DNA of 64,000 nt, from NCBI GenBank assembly GCA_025093985.1, contig JACAAK010000001.1:1488001-1552000 (forward strand), written 5' to 3'. This stretch comes from Calvatia gigantea. Its lineage: Eukaryota; Basidiomycota; Agaricomycetes; Agaricales; Lycoperdaceae. Shown piece by piece: positions 1-12,690 of the stretch. Each line of letters starts with the position of its first letter. Position 1 is the first letter of the stretch. The notes beneath the pieces are model-generated. The model did no database searches. It saw only the letters and a list, made by a program, of their open reading frames with translations, and was not told the DNA's origin. A program made the translations under genes and the position numbers.

Positions 1-1436
1 CGGTTCGGACCCCAATATACACTTTCGTAGCGTTCGGCTCGGGTGATAAGAACGACAAATAACATGAGTTAATAATGCAGCCTGAGGTTTGTTAGTTATA
101 AGTATTCCGCAATCCTGAGTTGGAATGATGCAAGGCTAAGAAAAGATACCAGGACACTTCGGACGAGCTGGGTAGAAGAAAGGGCGTCAGGGAGAGTTCA
201 GATCCTCGTGCCTTACCAAGCGTCTGTCTATTCTGTACTGCGCTTCCGTCCTTCCTCGGCCTATTTGAATCTCCTAGTGGACTACGCCATGTGGTCGTGG
301 TCGGCGTTAGGAGCGCAGTTGTCGCACAAAACTGGACTTCATAGGGAGTTACTGCCCGTTGCGCGTTTGGAGGGGCGCTTGGGGCAGACTCCGACGAAAG
401 CTCAAGGTACTGGAAAAGTAGAAAGTGGGTCAGTCAAAAATCGAATCCCTCGGCACACCACCACCTCTTGATGCTCTTCCTCAAGTAACACCAAAGAAAT
501 GATTTGAGTGCTGGCCTCACGTCCGCAGGTTGCGGGCTGACGCCGTATCAATGAATCCATATTCATTGCCATACTTACTGGAGGAAGGAGCTTGATGGCC
601 TTCGCGTGCCTCCATTATTGGTAGGCCACCTATCGTTTGTTAAAGCTGTGTCATTCGGGGAACGTTGGGGCGATAAGGGGGCGGTGGAAGCAGCTGTGAA
701 GCAGTCTGCCTTGGAGCTTTGTACAAAAAGGTCTGAACGGGTGAAGTCCCAGAGATTGGGGGCATGGAGTGTGCTGAAGGTGTCGCATGCAGTCAAAGTT
801 TCAACCTTGGTTCTCGGATTTTAGACGCGTATTGGGCGCCGAATTCATAACACGGATGATTTACATGGGCCTAACTGGGCTCATGGCAACGGTGGTTCTC
901 GCTCGCTCCGTTAGAAATGAGACTTGGTACCACCGGTGCACACTTGTCCATTGCGACGACAGAGGCATCGTTTTTGGAGCTGGGTTCTGGTAGTTTGAGC
1001 TGCTTCGGCGACCTTGAAGAAGGTAAGTTTCTCTAATACCGCCCAAGACACACCCGTGGGCCGGGAGAAAGTTAAACGTATGAAATCGCGTGTTTCCGGG
1101 TCGAGGTTCGCAAAAACTTATGAGGCGGTGGCGAGGTCCATTAACGGGGACGGCGGCAGGGATGTAGTTAAGTGTATCGTCGAAAGGGAGTTCTAATCAT
1201 TAACCGCATATGTGCATGATAACTACTATTCTGGGTTAGCGTAGTGCCTCGAGATGGAAGTGGTCGTGTTGGGTGTCGCAGACGCTCGCAAGTCTTCGCA
1301 ACCACCCTCGCCTTTTTTTTTTTGTACTTGTGGCAAACCTTCAAGACGTCAGCATTTCTATTCAACCCTGTAAAAGGACCCCGTGCCTTGCAATCAGTCA
1401 CGGTTTACACCCCTCGTGTTGACCTAGAACACCTCA
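1..1436. other. Intergenic, no gene recognised
   Basis: No reading frame here shows a recognisable domain, and the open frames (up to about 95 codons) overlap on both strands without plausible splice joins. The last 200 bases probably hold the promoter of the RhoGAP gene starting at 1437. A T-run lies at about 1313-1322. I see no transposon, tRNA or repeat signature. Confidence 0.5.
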
Positions 1437-4400
1437 ATGTCCACAACCACAAAGTCCGGCGAGCCTGTACGAGAGCAAAATGCGTTGCCTTCGATAACAC
1501 CTACCACGATTTCACCAGAGCCTTCCAATAGTCGGCCTTCCCCGTCGTCTAGCAGTGGAAAGTCGCGACAACACCCAACCTCACCTCCTTCACGTTCGAT
1601 TTCGCGCAACTCTTCCCGCCGTTCCACCCAGAAGTCACCAGGAAAAGGCCGCGAAGTGGATGAGGCTGCATGGGGATCAAATTTCTGGGTAACATTGGTT
1701 GATCCGCAGGTATGTGCTCGGTAGATGGTGACTTCTCAGAGAAAAGTTGACACAAGCCGTAGACACAAACGTCATTCTATGCCTGTCCATCAACCGGCGA
1801 AGTAAGCTGGGACGCTCCTGCTGGCCATTTCGTGTAATCTCACTTTCTTTGCGGAGATCTTCTAAAGCTTATCCGTGAGACAGACTACCGCCAAGTACTG
1901 AGGGTGAGTGGTGGGAGCTTAGCGATGAATCCCGCGGTGGCATACCCTACTACTATCAAACCAAGACGGGGGAGACCGTTTGGGAACGTCCTGGAGGCTT
2001 TGTAATACCCTTGGGGATAGTGCAGGTACGGGCAGTTCTACTCAACCTTGGAACTTCCCGAATGTGACAGTCATCCCGCAGAATACGGCTCTTGGGCGTC
2101 GCTTATCTCAAACCAAGTACGACCGCTTTTCGCAATCCATACCTGATGCTCTTGCCCAGGACGATTATCAGCTTGTAGACGAGTTTGGGGTTCGTAGGCT
2201 TGCAAATCGGCGCTCTCATGTTTCCGCGACTGGCACTGCACCTGATAGGCTGCAAGTTCGCCATACCCAATCCGGTCGTTCTACTCCTGGCAGTGCGCCT
2301 AGGAGACCAGTCATCCGAAAATCCGTGTCTGGAGACCCATCAAATGGAGGCCTGCGGCAGTTGACACCGATTCCTGGGTCTCCGTACGCGACAGAACATT
2401 CAACGCCTCCATCACCGTCATCTGTTCACTCCAATCCGAAAGCCAGTCCTAAGTCATCACCAAGGATTAACAGCGAGAGCCCCAGTGGCAAGGCGAGATC
2501 CAATGGCGATGTCCATTTCACTGAGTCAATCAGCCGAGGACGAGGCAAATCGTTCACGGCGCGTTCCCAGCCCCAAGGACTAGATGCTGCTCTGGAAATG
2601 ATAGTCAATGCGGAAGCAGATCGCAAATCCCTAAGAAAAGATACTTCTACAGAAGCCAGCTTCGCAACTCTCTCGAGCTACAAGTCCGCTCCTATCATAC
2701 CAAGTATCGATATCCATAGTGATTCATCCAGCGTCAGAAGTTTTCGTGACAACCCACCATCACCAGCCGAAAAAACGTCTGCAAGAGGCAATGGTATTGG
2801 CTTTGGCATATCCAAGATTGCGGCCAAGGGCATTAGCGCACCAATAATAAACCATGGTATGGTGCCACCCTTAGTGCTACTGTGCTATTCTCTAACATCC
2901 GACCGGATCCTCAGCCGCCACTATGGAGATGAACCCAGTTAAAAACCGTGCTATGGGCCAGCCTATTCCCGTCGAACGCGTCCGGACTGCACCTACCGTC
3001 GGTTCGACGATGACCTTGAACACTGGGTGTGTCTCTCTCAGTTCCTCAGGCGAACTGGAGCTAAACAAGATTCGTAGAGGGTACCCCGTGTTGCCACAAG
3101 ATCTTCGAATGGATATTCAACAGTTCTCAGAATCAGACTACGCTAAACAATATTTCTCCACTCACAAGAGCGGATTTATTTTCAAGAGAACCGTACCAGT
3201 TGCTCAGCTTATGACGTGGCAGAAGGTTAGTTTGGGTCCCGTCCTTCACCAAGTAGTCATGATATTGATCGATTGTCCTAGTCTCCGTTGACATCACCAC
3301 TACTGATGCTCAATAGAGCACTCAGTAAAGATGCCGTCAGAATATTCAAAGTCATTCAACGTATCATGGGAGATCGCGAGCGCGAAAGGCCGGTAGGAGT
3401 TCGCCTACAGCCGGACTCTAAGGTTATGGCAACTCAATTTAATGGATCCTCGGCTTCCTTGACCCCGAGTCTCTCCGCGATTTTGGAAGAAGAGCGATGG
3501 TTGATTGGAGAAGGCCTCGCGCATGGGGAGCTCCGAGATGAGATATATTGCCAGTTGATGAAACAGTTGACAGGCAATCCCAATCCGTGAGGTGTCCTCA
3601 TCATTTGAGTGTCCATTTATACTGATTAATATTTCTAAATTAGAGAAAGTGTTTTCAAAGGCTGGCAATTCCTTTGCGTCTTGCTCATCAGTTTCCCCCC
3701 TTCAAAGAATTTTGAAACGTATCTGCAAGGTTTTATCCAACAACGTACAACCCAACAAGAAGGTAGGAATCGATGTAATTGCCAAATATTGTCTGCGCCG
3801 CTTGTCGGCAATAGCAAAGAAGGGGCCCCGCGGCAAACCACCCACGCTCACAGAAATAGAGACCGCATCCGTAAGTGCCGTTTCCCATTCGATCAGTCAA
3901 TTCTAGGACTGTGGCTCAACAAAGTTTTCATTAAAGGACGCCGCATTTAACCCCTCCACCTTTGGTGAATCCCTTGATGCGATCATCCGCCTCCAAGAAC
4001 GCAACTACCCTCACAAAAAAGTGCCAATCATCCTCCCTTTCCTCGCGGATGGTATCCTTGCATTAGGAGGGCTACGATCAGAAGGCATTTTCCGAGTACC
4101 AGGAGATGTTGACTCTGTATCGGAGTTGAAGCTTCGCATTGATCGTGGGTACTACACATTGGACAACATGGATGACCCGTACGTCCTCGCGTCACTCATG
4201 AAGCTATGGTTGCGAGAGCTCTGTGACCCGTTGATTCCCGATGAGATGTACAACGAGTGCATCGTGAACTCGAACGACTCGGACTCGTGTATCCGGATCG
4301 TTCAACGCTTGCCCACCATTAATAGGCGCGTTGTACTGTTCGTGATTAGCTTTCTTCAGCTATTTTTAGAAGAGAAGACGCAGAATATTACCAAGATGAC

Positions 4401-4690
4401 CCCGGCGAATCTGGCCTTGGTAATGGCTCCCAATCTCTTGCGCTGCACTTCCGACTCCATGGCGGTCGTTTTTACCAATACACAGTAAGCTCCTATACTC
4501 TCCACCTCCATGTGCTTCATGTGCTTAAATGGGGTTCTGATTCATCCTTAGATATGAACAGCTGTTCGTTTATCATCTGTTGCTCCATCTCAAATGCAAC
4601 GAAGTGGATACCCATTACAAACCGACCCATGGACTTGGTGCTATACCAGAGACCCGACCTCGTACATCATCAAGACCTCGCCGCCGATAA
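1437..4690 (+). CDS. WW-MyTH4-RhoGAP protein (ARHGAP39/Vilse-like)
   Basis: Predicted GTPase-activating protein for a Rho-family GTPase, acting in the cytoplasm or at the cortex. Two WW domains lie at about 1700-1833 (ending [14 protein letters not shown]) and 1885-2025 ([23 protein letters not shown]), followed by a Ser/Pro-rich linker to about 2850. A MyTH4 domain spans about 3090-3870 ([37 protein letters not shown]), and a RhoGAP domain about 3937-4560 ([13 protein letters not shown] with the arginine finger, [16 protein letters not shown]). Introns fit at 1710-1762, 1834-1883, 2026-2081, 2857-2914, 3226-3281, 3587-3643 and 3871-3936, plus one near 4485-4551. The start at 1437 gives a continuous frame into the first WW domain. 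The frame shifts by one base near 3768 inside MyTH4. The domain order matches animal ARHGAP39/Vilse and related fungal proteins; the GTPase target cannot be read from sequence. Confidence 0.85.
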
Positions 4691-4907
4691 TTAAATTTCC
4701 CGCCAATTTCCCACCAAACGGATATAGTAATCAGTACCAATCGTCTAGCTTACCCATCGCTTTCGTCTGACATCTTACATTCCCAGTGACGCAACGCCTC
4801 CCAGCTTTTGTATGCTAGATACTTAGGATTCGACCAGTTGTATGCTACCTGGGACATGTGTAATGTAGTTACCCCCATAAAACCTTAGGTATATGGAATT
4901 AATGCGC

Positions 4908-6293
4908 CTATGTTAATTCTGCCTTTGCTGTTGAGCTGGTGTCCCAATTGTTGAAACCCCATTTATCGTCTGGATCATCCCGTAGTGCCTGGCTCTTCCA
5001 CTGATCCCATGTACGCCTACCTTTGAATTTCTTGGATGCCTTTTCAAAGCCCTCAGCATCCCTTCGTATAGCATCGAGCCGTATAATGAAGTTTGAAACC
5101 TCCTCATCTGACCAGAGCTTCTCCGCGCTTATGTCTCGTCGAATGCCATCAAGTAATCTTCCTGTCTTATTATTCATAATGACACCGTTCACATGCATCT
5201 CCTTGAATGCATTGAGCACGGCATTCGCATCCCGGAAACACGACCAGTGTGTCTGAATGAGTTCATTATATGCCTCTGTCGAGCAACCAAAGGCGTACGA
5301 GGCGATCGATACCGTCTTGGCGTAATTAAAGATTGCCAACGCCGTGTGGGGATTGCGGTACTTGTCGCGGAAAGTGGACATGAGAAGGGCGATAACGTGT
5401 GGATACCAGGAGGGCTGTAGCGTTACAAGCCGCCTACTCTTTGTCTGCATCCCCATCCCTCTCGCCTCTGCCTCATATTTTTGGGATTCCGCAAAGACGT
5501 CCACGAGGGTCCATTCCAATAATTCCTGGTCCGTCCGACACAAATCCATTTCTTCCTTCTTCCTATCCAGTTCCTCGTTCAAATTATCGTTATGTTTCGG
5601 CTGCCGAGGTGTCCGTCGAATGCGGTCGTAAAAGTCGCTTGAGAAAGCGGGTACGGTGCCATCCAACTTCCCATTTTGGCCTTCTCCCGCGGGCTTGGAG
5701 GCGTCGATGGCTTCCGCCACACGGAAGATTTCGTCAAAGAGGTCTGTAAATGTTTTCTGTTCCTGTGCTGTCATCTCAACTCGGCGGCTGGGTGCTTCTG
5801 GAGGACGATGCGCTTGCTTAGGAGTACTTGTGGGAGCAACTGTAGGACCCGCGAAGAGCTGCTCCCATGGGGATTCGGGAGTGTTAAATATTGACTGAGC
5901 AAACGGTTTGTCGGATCTGGGGAGGTAGGTTTTGGTTAGTTAAGCCAACATCTCCAATGATAATTCCCAACCCTGACGGTGACGAGCTCCATCTAACTTG
6001 CGTTTGGCTCCTTGAGGACTGGAGAGGTACGGCCTTCGAACAGTTCACTTGTACTCGCGTTTGGAGGCTCTGTTGGACAGTGTGAAGGGAAAGCCTGGAT
6101 GCTTAATTGCCTTTAGTTCGTGTCTAGGGATTCCCAAACCGGAGGAACATACCAGATTTTGGCGAGGACGCGAAGAAACGACAGATGCAGGTTGTGCTGA
6201 ACATATTGAATCTAGTGACGTCGATCCCATCATTCTTTTCGAAAACTGGAGAGGTCGGTGAACAACAAAACCAAACAACATATCGTTTCTCAT
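4908..6293 (-). CDS. MTF2-like mitochondrial protein
   Basis: Probable mitochondrial protein with an MTF2-like C-terminal helical domain; in yeast that family acts in mitochondrial RNA metabolism and transcription. The conserved block is about 5060-5480 (SWYPHVIALLMSTFRDKY, ALAIFNYAKTVSIASYAFGC, TGRLLDGIRRDIS). The open frame continues upstream of the first internal Met at 5774, so the real start lies further out. An intron at 5917-5971 fits, and a second at about 6070-6152 joins an Arg/Ser-rich N-terminus that looks like a mitochondrial presequence. The start at 6293 is tentative; a downstream Met near 6233 is also possible. It is convergent with the RhoGAP gene (217 bp between stops). Family assignment rests on recalled motif resemblance and is moderate. 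Confidence 0.6.
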
Positions 6294-6405
6294 AAGCTAT
6301 CATTTATCAACATTTCGGCATTCATAGTCTGTCATGGTATGCAGAGGTGAGACCGGGTAATTACAAGTTTCAACAAGCAAACGTCCTGCTAGCACACTGA
6401 AAACT

Positions 6406-8955
6406 TTAGTCCCTTGCAGCCAGAGTTACTTTCAGGGGCAAATTCTCTCCCATCAGCTCTTCACCCTTCAAAGTTGGAATCATTACCAGGCATGCCTCCC
6501 TCCTCAGTCTGTCAATATCCGGAGTGAGCCCTAGTTCAAAACTGTTGATGATCTCTACGGTCAATGCCTGGAGTTCACAAAGCGCGAACCGCCAACCGAT
6601 ACATGCCCGCACACCTCCCGCGAAGGTCAACCTAAACCACGAGTGAGGAAATCGAGCCACGAAACGAATTGATGCGAGCTTACAGGTTACCATACACACC
6701 AACGCTAGGTCCCTTCTTCTCGCCTGAATTTCTGAACCACCTATCCGGGTTATACTCATCTGCATCTTCACCAAATACTCCTTTATTCCTGTTTCAGATA
6801 AGGAAACGAAAACGTGCACAAGCAGCCGTAAAACACCAGATACGAAGGAAGTTAAGCGGCCGAGGGACGTAAAGTTAAAACAGATATCCACTTAATTGAG
6901 CATTACGAATTCAAGCCAATGAACAGAGCGTACGGACCTGTTATATCCGGCAATAGAAAGAATGACTTTGAGGCCCTTGGGGATAGGAAGCTTCGAGATG
7001 ACTTCCCCAGTTGTCGTGGTAATCGGCTTGGAAAGTGGTAATGCATCATCTCGAACTGCGAATCTATAATTATGGTACACTGCCGGGTGGAACCTCATTG
7101 ATTCCTAGTCGATGGCCCGGTCAAATAAGAAATGGCACAGGAGTCAGCGCAAGGTATCAGAACGAGGACATGAGGGAAGGATAGGGGCCCGGCCGCGGAT
7201 TCATGGGTGGTGGCCAGATCACTCACCTTGAGAACCGCGTTCAGGTAGGGCATGCTATCGAAATCAGATGCGGTGAAGTCGGAGCCACCACGGGCATGGA
7301 TGGCACCTTCAGTATCTCGTATCTCCTTTCGAAGTCTGGCCTGCACGTCAGAGTGACGTGCGAGCTCGAGAAGAACCCAACAAAGTGAGGTGGCGCTTGT
7401 TTCGTGACCGGCCAGGAGAATTGTCCTGTTATTAATTTGAGAATTAGTAAACCTTTTCGGGGAGATGTGCTCTGGGTATTTAATAACCCACCGCATTTGC
7501 GCCAGGAGCTCTTCATCGGTGAGCTTCGAACTCGCATCCTCCGAAGTATTCGCCCGAACTACAAGCACCACATCAGATACTGATTCCTACAGGGTTAGCA
7601 TGAAGAACAAGTAACACACCCACCCAATAAGCTCAAGATATCTTTATTCCCTTTGCCTTGGAGAAGAGCGTCCGCTTTGGAGTCGACTAACTGACGTGTG
7701 ACAGCATTCGCGAGCTGGGCCGTATGCCGCGCATGAACGAGGTTTCGGCGGTTCGAATACTTTGACATGAGCTGTAGAACCCACACGGGTAGCACGGTTT
7801 GCATGAGTATGGCCGACCTTGGCGGTGATCCAAGTGTATCAGACCTGGGAAGCATCACGTAGAAGTTAGGAATCAGGCATTCTCGGATTACAGCAGGAAT
7901 CGAGATGACGTCGAAACATACATAAGTCCCATGTACGCTTCCATGAATTTATTCTTTGAATTTGTCAATGCGCCAAACTGATAATCAAATGCGGCTATGA
8001 TAAACATGATAAGCGGCAAGCTCACACGTGCCGGTAAAAAAAAAAAGAAAATTGCTATACCTTCTCCAATAGAGTCCATTGTTGCCCGGGACAACCATGT
8101 GGCGACATTGAATACCGCAGTCTGGTTAGGTGAGCTTACGAGAACGTCTGTCCACTGATTCGTCAACTGGAAATTGGTGGATACATAAACCGTCGGGACG
8201 TTCGAGCATATCTTAGGATGGAACACACCTCCGCAGCCACCCTTCGGAAAATGGGTACAAAGGATTTAGATTCTGGTGCTATAGTTTCAATTTAGTGAGC
8301 CAATATTCCGTCGATTCCCACCATGATGCATACTCACTGCCAAATCCAGGTAGCATAACTTTACGCTGACGCCGATGTGTCTCACCATCTGCCCAAAGCA
8401 ACCCACGGCCCATAAGCACCCTTGATATTTCCGTCCTTTCGGGCCATTTCAAGAAGTTGTATCCTGAAGCGCCAGAGGGCGTCAATCACATTGGTGCAAG
8501 ATACGATAGCCGCGTGTGGCGTAAATACGAACCAGAAGTGTGGAAAATGTACTGCAATGCCTTTGGATCAGAAATCAAGAGACGGTCTTCCTACACGAGC
8601 GATTAGCTAAACACGCCGAATTGCTGTAAAACATGAGGACGAACACCAAATGGACCCTTGATCCTCACGATGTCCCCGAACTCCTTCTGATATTTGAAAT
8701 CCGCCGCTCCCACTTGGCTCTGGAATATTTCAGGAAGGTTGCCTGCATGACTTCATCAGCGCCAATCACCTCGCTTATAACGTTTCAGGGATACCGACCG
8801 AGGGCGAATGACTCGACAGGCGGGCCGCGTACATGCGCAACCGATATTTTTGTTGCCCTCCGATATAACGCAACTGCAGCGCCAAAAATTGACAAGAGAA
8901 TGACAATTGTCAAAGGCTGAAGGAGGGTTGTAGAAACAAGACAAATTAGGGACAT
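6406..8955 (-). CDS. Cytochrome P450 monooxygenase
   Basis: Microsomal heme-thiolate monooxygenase, substrate unknown. The N-terminus has a hydrophobic anchor (TIVILLSIFGAAVALY) after the start at 8955. P450 landmarks follow in order: GRGLLWADGETHRRQRK (C-helix), AGHETSAT (I-helix oxygen-activation motif), ESMRFHPAV (K-helix ExxR, created by a splice near 7105), EYNPDRW (PERF-like) and FAGGVRACIG with the heme-ligand Cys near 6606. About ten introns are needed; joins I could phase include 7105-7226 and a donor giving GVYGNL-LTFAGG. Predicted length is about 530 residues, normal for fungal P450s. I see no frameshift. It has no biosynthetic neighbours, so it is not obviously part of a secondary-metabolite cluster. 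The CYP family cannot be assigned without a search. Confidence 0.92.
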
Positions 8956-10234
8956 CAGTTAAAAAGGCGAAATTGGCGTTTCAAAGGTTCGGGGCATACT
9001 TCGGATCTTTGGTCCTGTGGGACGAGAGCGTTGAGAAGAGGTACCCCGTTGATGAATGATATCACGGTAGTGTTAAGCATGGTATCGTTAACTGGGGGTC
9101 TTCTTGTGTCGGTGGATCCGTTCAGCGGTTAGGAACGACGAGCGGAAGCTTTATAACCAGTGCGAAGCCTTGTGGCTTTCTCACCACCGGCTCACCAGTG
9201 ATGTGCGTGTTATTATATCACTGCAGTGAGCCACGGGATCTAAAGATAGCTGATATTCGTTAAACACTCAAAACTTCGAACTCTACCAAATCCAACCCAG
9301 AAAGTCCCGCCGAAAACCTTGCGTGGGGTACCAGTTCAGAGAGAAAAGCCTGAGGGAGCAGGGATAGGAGTAAGAGACGAAGAACCGGACAGATAAAAAC
9401 TGGTACCCAATGAGCTCGCAAGAGATATAAATCCCTCGGATAATACACAAAGGCTTCACATGACCGGCCGCCGGAAGTCCCAAAGATGTCTGGGAACACG
9501 AGAAGTGTTATAGTTCTAGGATAAGTATGACTGTCGTGTATTGGACGTTGATTTATTCCGTCATGAATCAAGTGGGTGAAGTACTCGTGCATCATGTGCA
9601 GTGGCTGCTGGTAATCCGTTTACCCAGCCGCATTTGGTCGGTGCGGTGAACGGACGGGGGACACAGGGAGACATGCCAATTGACAAGCTTTGATAGCAGA
9701 CTGATAAGCTTTATCAGGATGTCACTGTTACGTCTTCACTCGAGGAATCCAAAAATGCAGAGCGTCGACAAAGGTGATAATGCAAGATCAAGGTTGAGCA
9801 TGGTGAAGCTCGGACACCCAGGCTGCGTTCGTTGATTTCCTGTAATAAACAGCAGTAACACCATCAAAATCTCGACATTGTTACAATTCATGAACACGTC
9901 GTGAAATACGTCATACAGGACTCCGACATCGGGATAACGTTAAGAACTTACTGAGACTGGGCGTCTGACTTGGAGCGGTGTTGTTCTGCTCAGTTCCTGG
10001 GACGCGGCCCCAGCGTTTGGGATAAATACATGAGCCTGATTACATCGTCCTCGCCGAGTTGGCCAGATTTGGCTGTGGTGAGGAAGTCAAGTGCAAATTG
10101 GTGTTTGGATAAAGGTTCTAGCAATGAGACTTAAAAATACACCAAGTCTTGGACGCCCACAGCCAGTCCATCACGTGCTATTAAACCTGCCACCACCCAC
10201 GTCGCAACATTCATCATGTCCATACCATCCACAA
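8956..10234. other. Intergenic, P450 promoter side
   Basis: A 1.3 kb stretch between the P450 start and the DMAC1-like gene. The longest open frame (9260-9595, minus strand) has no domain and no coding-like features. A candidate TATA-like element on the minus strand lies near 9150. No repeat or mobile element was seen. Confidence 0.4.
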
Positions 10235-10613
10235 ATGACGACCAACGCGACAGATGACGACAAGTCCCACGAGAACAAGCCATGGGGCGATGCCAGCCGC
10301 AGCCTAGTCAGTCAAATTGATGCAGGGAGCAAGGATTGCCTTTCGTGTCGCATTGTTGGATCAGCAACTTTCGCCGGTGTCGGAGTTTATGCCTTGCGAC
10401 AGTCAAGAGCATCTGCCCCTGGCACGCCCGCACAAAAGCGGATAATTGGCGGTTTAGGAGTTGGTACGCCAGGTACTTATCTTGGATACACTCAGCTGTT
10501 TCTGACTGATCTGGCAAAGCAATGTTGATTGGAAGTGTAATTCGATGGTATAAATGTGAGCTCTGCATCTTTTTTTCAAAGTGGTATCCTGAATTTTTGT
10601 TTCTTCACTAGGA
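10235..10613 (+). CDS. DMAC1/DUF4536-like small membrane protein
   Basis: Small protein of about 100 residues resembling DUF4536, the family of human DMAC1, which helps assemble the distal membrane arm of mitochondrial complex I. The signature is KDCLSCRIVGSATFAG, with the CxxC pair followed by a membrane segment, then a second segment in the last exons (AMLIGSVIRWYK). An intron at 10473-10519 fits. A second intron at 10556-10611 splits the stop codon as T|GA, so the protein ends at ...RWYK. The Met at 10235 is preferred over the upstream in-frame Met at 10091 because family members are short; an upstream start would add a Pro-rich leader. It is convergent with the enoyl-CoA hydratase gene, 72 bp away. 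Confidence 0.68.
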
Positions 10614-10685
10614 GCTATACCAAGTACAGGACAACACGCATTCCCACGTCATTCTAAAGCAAAGGCCTCACCCCAGAGAATCTAC

Positions 10686-11914
10686 TCAAGTATGGGAAAA
10701 GTTTGCCTTTCTCTTCTCAGCGAACGCGCTCATGCCTTCATAATACAAAGGGATTAGAACGTTTAGATGATGATAAAATCTATTGCTTACCTTCTTTCTG
10801 GTCGTTGGTAGCAAACATGCTATGGAATATCCTCCGCTCAAACTTCAGGCCTTCAGTCAGAGTCTGCTCGTACGCTGAAAGGATGCCTCAGCCTGAAAGA
10901 ACCTCCACATCAGTCTACAACTACTTACCTTCGTTGACGGCCTCTTTGGCGGCCTGAACCGCAATTTGACTCTTTGAAGCGATTTCCTTCGCCATCGCGA
11001 CACCTTCCTTCACGACTTGTCCCTCTCCTTCTCCGACAACCCTGCTGATCATGCCCCACTTGTCCGCCTCTTCAGCTGTGATAGTACGCCCAGTCAACAC
11101 AAGCTCCATGGTACGAGACTTGCCGATGAGATGTGCAAGGCGTTGGGAACCTCCGCCACCTGGAATGACGCCGAGATTGATTTCCGGTTGACCAAACTTG
11201 GCGGTGGGCGAGGCAAGGATGATGTCACACATGAGCGCCAGTTCAGCAGCCGCCTCCGAGCTTTGAGTAACGTGCATTTACATTTAGTTGATATGTTAAG
11301 AAATATCAGGAGGAAGACGTACTGCATATCCACTGACAGCGGCAATAATGGGTTTACTGATATGTGTCATATCGGCCCAGTCCTCAAGGAACTTGTTCTT
11401 GTAGACATCGGCAACTATCGATCATACCCATGAATAGAGAGCACTCTTCTTGAGAACAGGGATACTCACATTGCTTGTCCTTCATCTCTTTAATATCCGC
11501 ACCCGCTACATTGGGAACATGACCACCGTCAGCTTCCGAAGCAAGTACCGTCTATTCCTCATGACACAAGGCAGGAATATGACCACCGGGAACCAAGTAC
11601 GTACCAGCAAAGGCCTTCTCGGAACCAGTCAGTACCATGGCGCCAACTGTATCATCCTTGTCTGCCTCTCTCAGTGCCTGGTTGAGCTCCCGGAACAAGG
11701 GACTGCACAAGGCGTTGAGAGCCTTGGGTCGGTTCAACTGAATAAGCAGAACGTTGGGTTCGGGGCGAGATGTAACGATGTACTCGTAGTTGTTGTTCGC
11801 TGAGGCAGAAGACATTTTGCGAGACGTGTTAAGGGTGATTGTCCAACGAGTGCGTGTTAAGTTAGCCAGACGCAGGGGGTTTTGAAGGGAAGCACGGGCA
11901 ATGTAGTGGGCCAT
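10686..11914 (-). CDS. ECHS1: Mitochondrial enoyl-CoA hydratase
   Basis: Crotonase-family enzyme hydrating trans-2-enoyl-CoA in mitochondrial fatty-acid and branched-chain amino-acid breakdown. The N-terminus from 11914 is Arg/Ser/Thr-rich without acidic residues ([15 protein letters not shown]), as expected of a presequence. Crotonase motifs follow: [41 protein letters not shown] and [20 protein letters not shown], which carry the two catalytic Glu regions and the oxyanion-hole Gly run. The C-terminus is [19 protein letters not shown] then [11 protein letters not shown], ending at 10686. The oxyanion-hole segment (A-LGGGC-ELAL) is interrupted by one extra base near 11245, just after the splice acceptor. 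Peroxisomal targeting is unlikely because there is no terminal SKL. Confidence 0.85.
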
Positions 11915-12113
11915 GTCAAGAGCAAGAGATTTCTTGGACGTGTGTCGGTGACAAAGTCGTTTGTGATCCGGAGCTTGCAGTGGCCACACACCCACGGTTC
12001 CTTCTTATTCCTATCAACTCTCTGCGGAATATGTAATCTACTCCTCGACGAATACTCCCACTGTACTACTCAGCCAACGAATGGTATACATCTCCGTTTT
12101 CATCGACTTTGTA

Positions 12114-12690
12114 TCACTGCGGGAATGGCGTCGCAGCGACGAACTGTTGAATAATCACTTTCTCTTTATCCCACTGCATAATTATCATCAAATAGTCAGA
12201 TCCTAACGTGGTACTTTTGGTATGATCAAATACACGGTACAACTCACAACACCATTCTTCCAATAGACGTCCTTCTCAATGAGTTGCCTAGCCTCAGCCA
12301 GCGTCTCGGCTTCAATAATCAGCATAGACCCCGTTGTGTTGTTTCGCATTTCATCACCGATCTTGGTCTTGGGTTGTTCCGGATCCACGAGCATGCCGGC
12401 TACCCCTGCTTGCATTAATCACCAAGAGAGATCACAATAATAGCACGCATCAGGCCTCATGGAATGAGAAAAAAATAGAGACTAATACGTGCTAAAGACG
12501 CCATTTTTAATATGTGGATTCACATCTGTGAGGTGTGCCTCTCGCACACGATATCTTTGAGCGACAGAATTGGGGTAATCGGGCGCATAGACAAAAAACC
12601 TGTTACGAGACGTCGCTCTAGGAGCTGTGGTATGAAATAAGCGGCGAGGGAGCAAGGAGGCAATGGGTTCGCGCTAGACCAAACATCGTC
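12114..12690 (-). CDS. YciI-like protein, copy 1 (frames interrupted)
   Basis: YCII-related (ferredoxin-like fold) protein of unknown reaction. Visible segments are SLLPRRLFHTTAPRATS (mitochondrial-type leader), RFFVYAPDYPNSVAQRYRV, AHLTDVNPHIKNGV, GMLVDPEQPKTK, SMLIIEAETLAEARQLIEKD and a last exon WDKEKVIIQQFVAATPFP. The conserved His-Leu and terminal W-D-x-E-K-x-x-I-x-x-F match the second copy at 13.6-14.2 kb. Two places need a one-base correction: the GGG run at 12664-12666 (links a possible Met near 12687 to the leader) and the CCCC run at 12403-12406 (splice phase between exons 1 and 2). Either the sequence is wrong there or this copy is decaying. The start is therefore uncertain. Confidence 0.6.

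Noticed and set aside
6300..9000. P450 and neighbours as a secondary-metabolite cluster
   Set aside because: Neighbours are a mitochondrial protein, a RhoGAP gene and a complex I assembly-like gene; there is no core biosynthetic enzyme or transporter.
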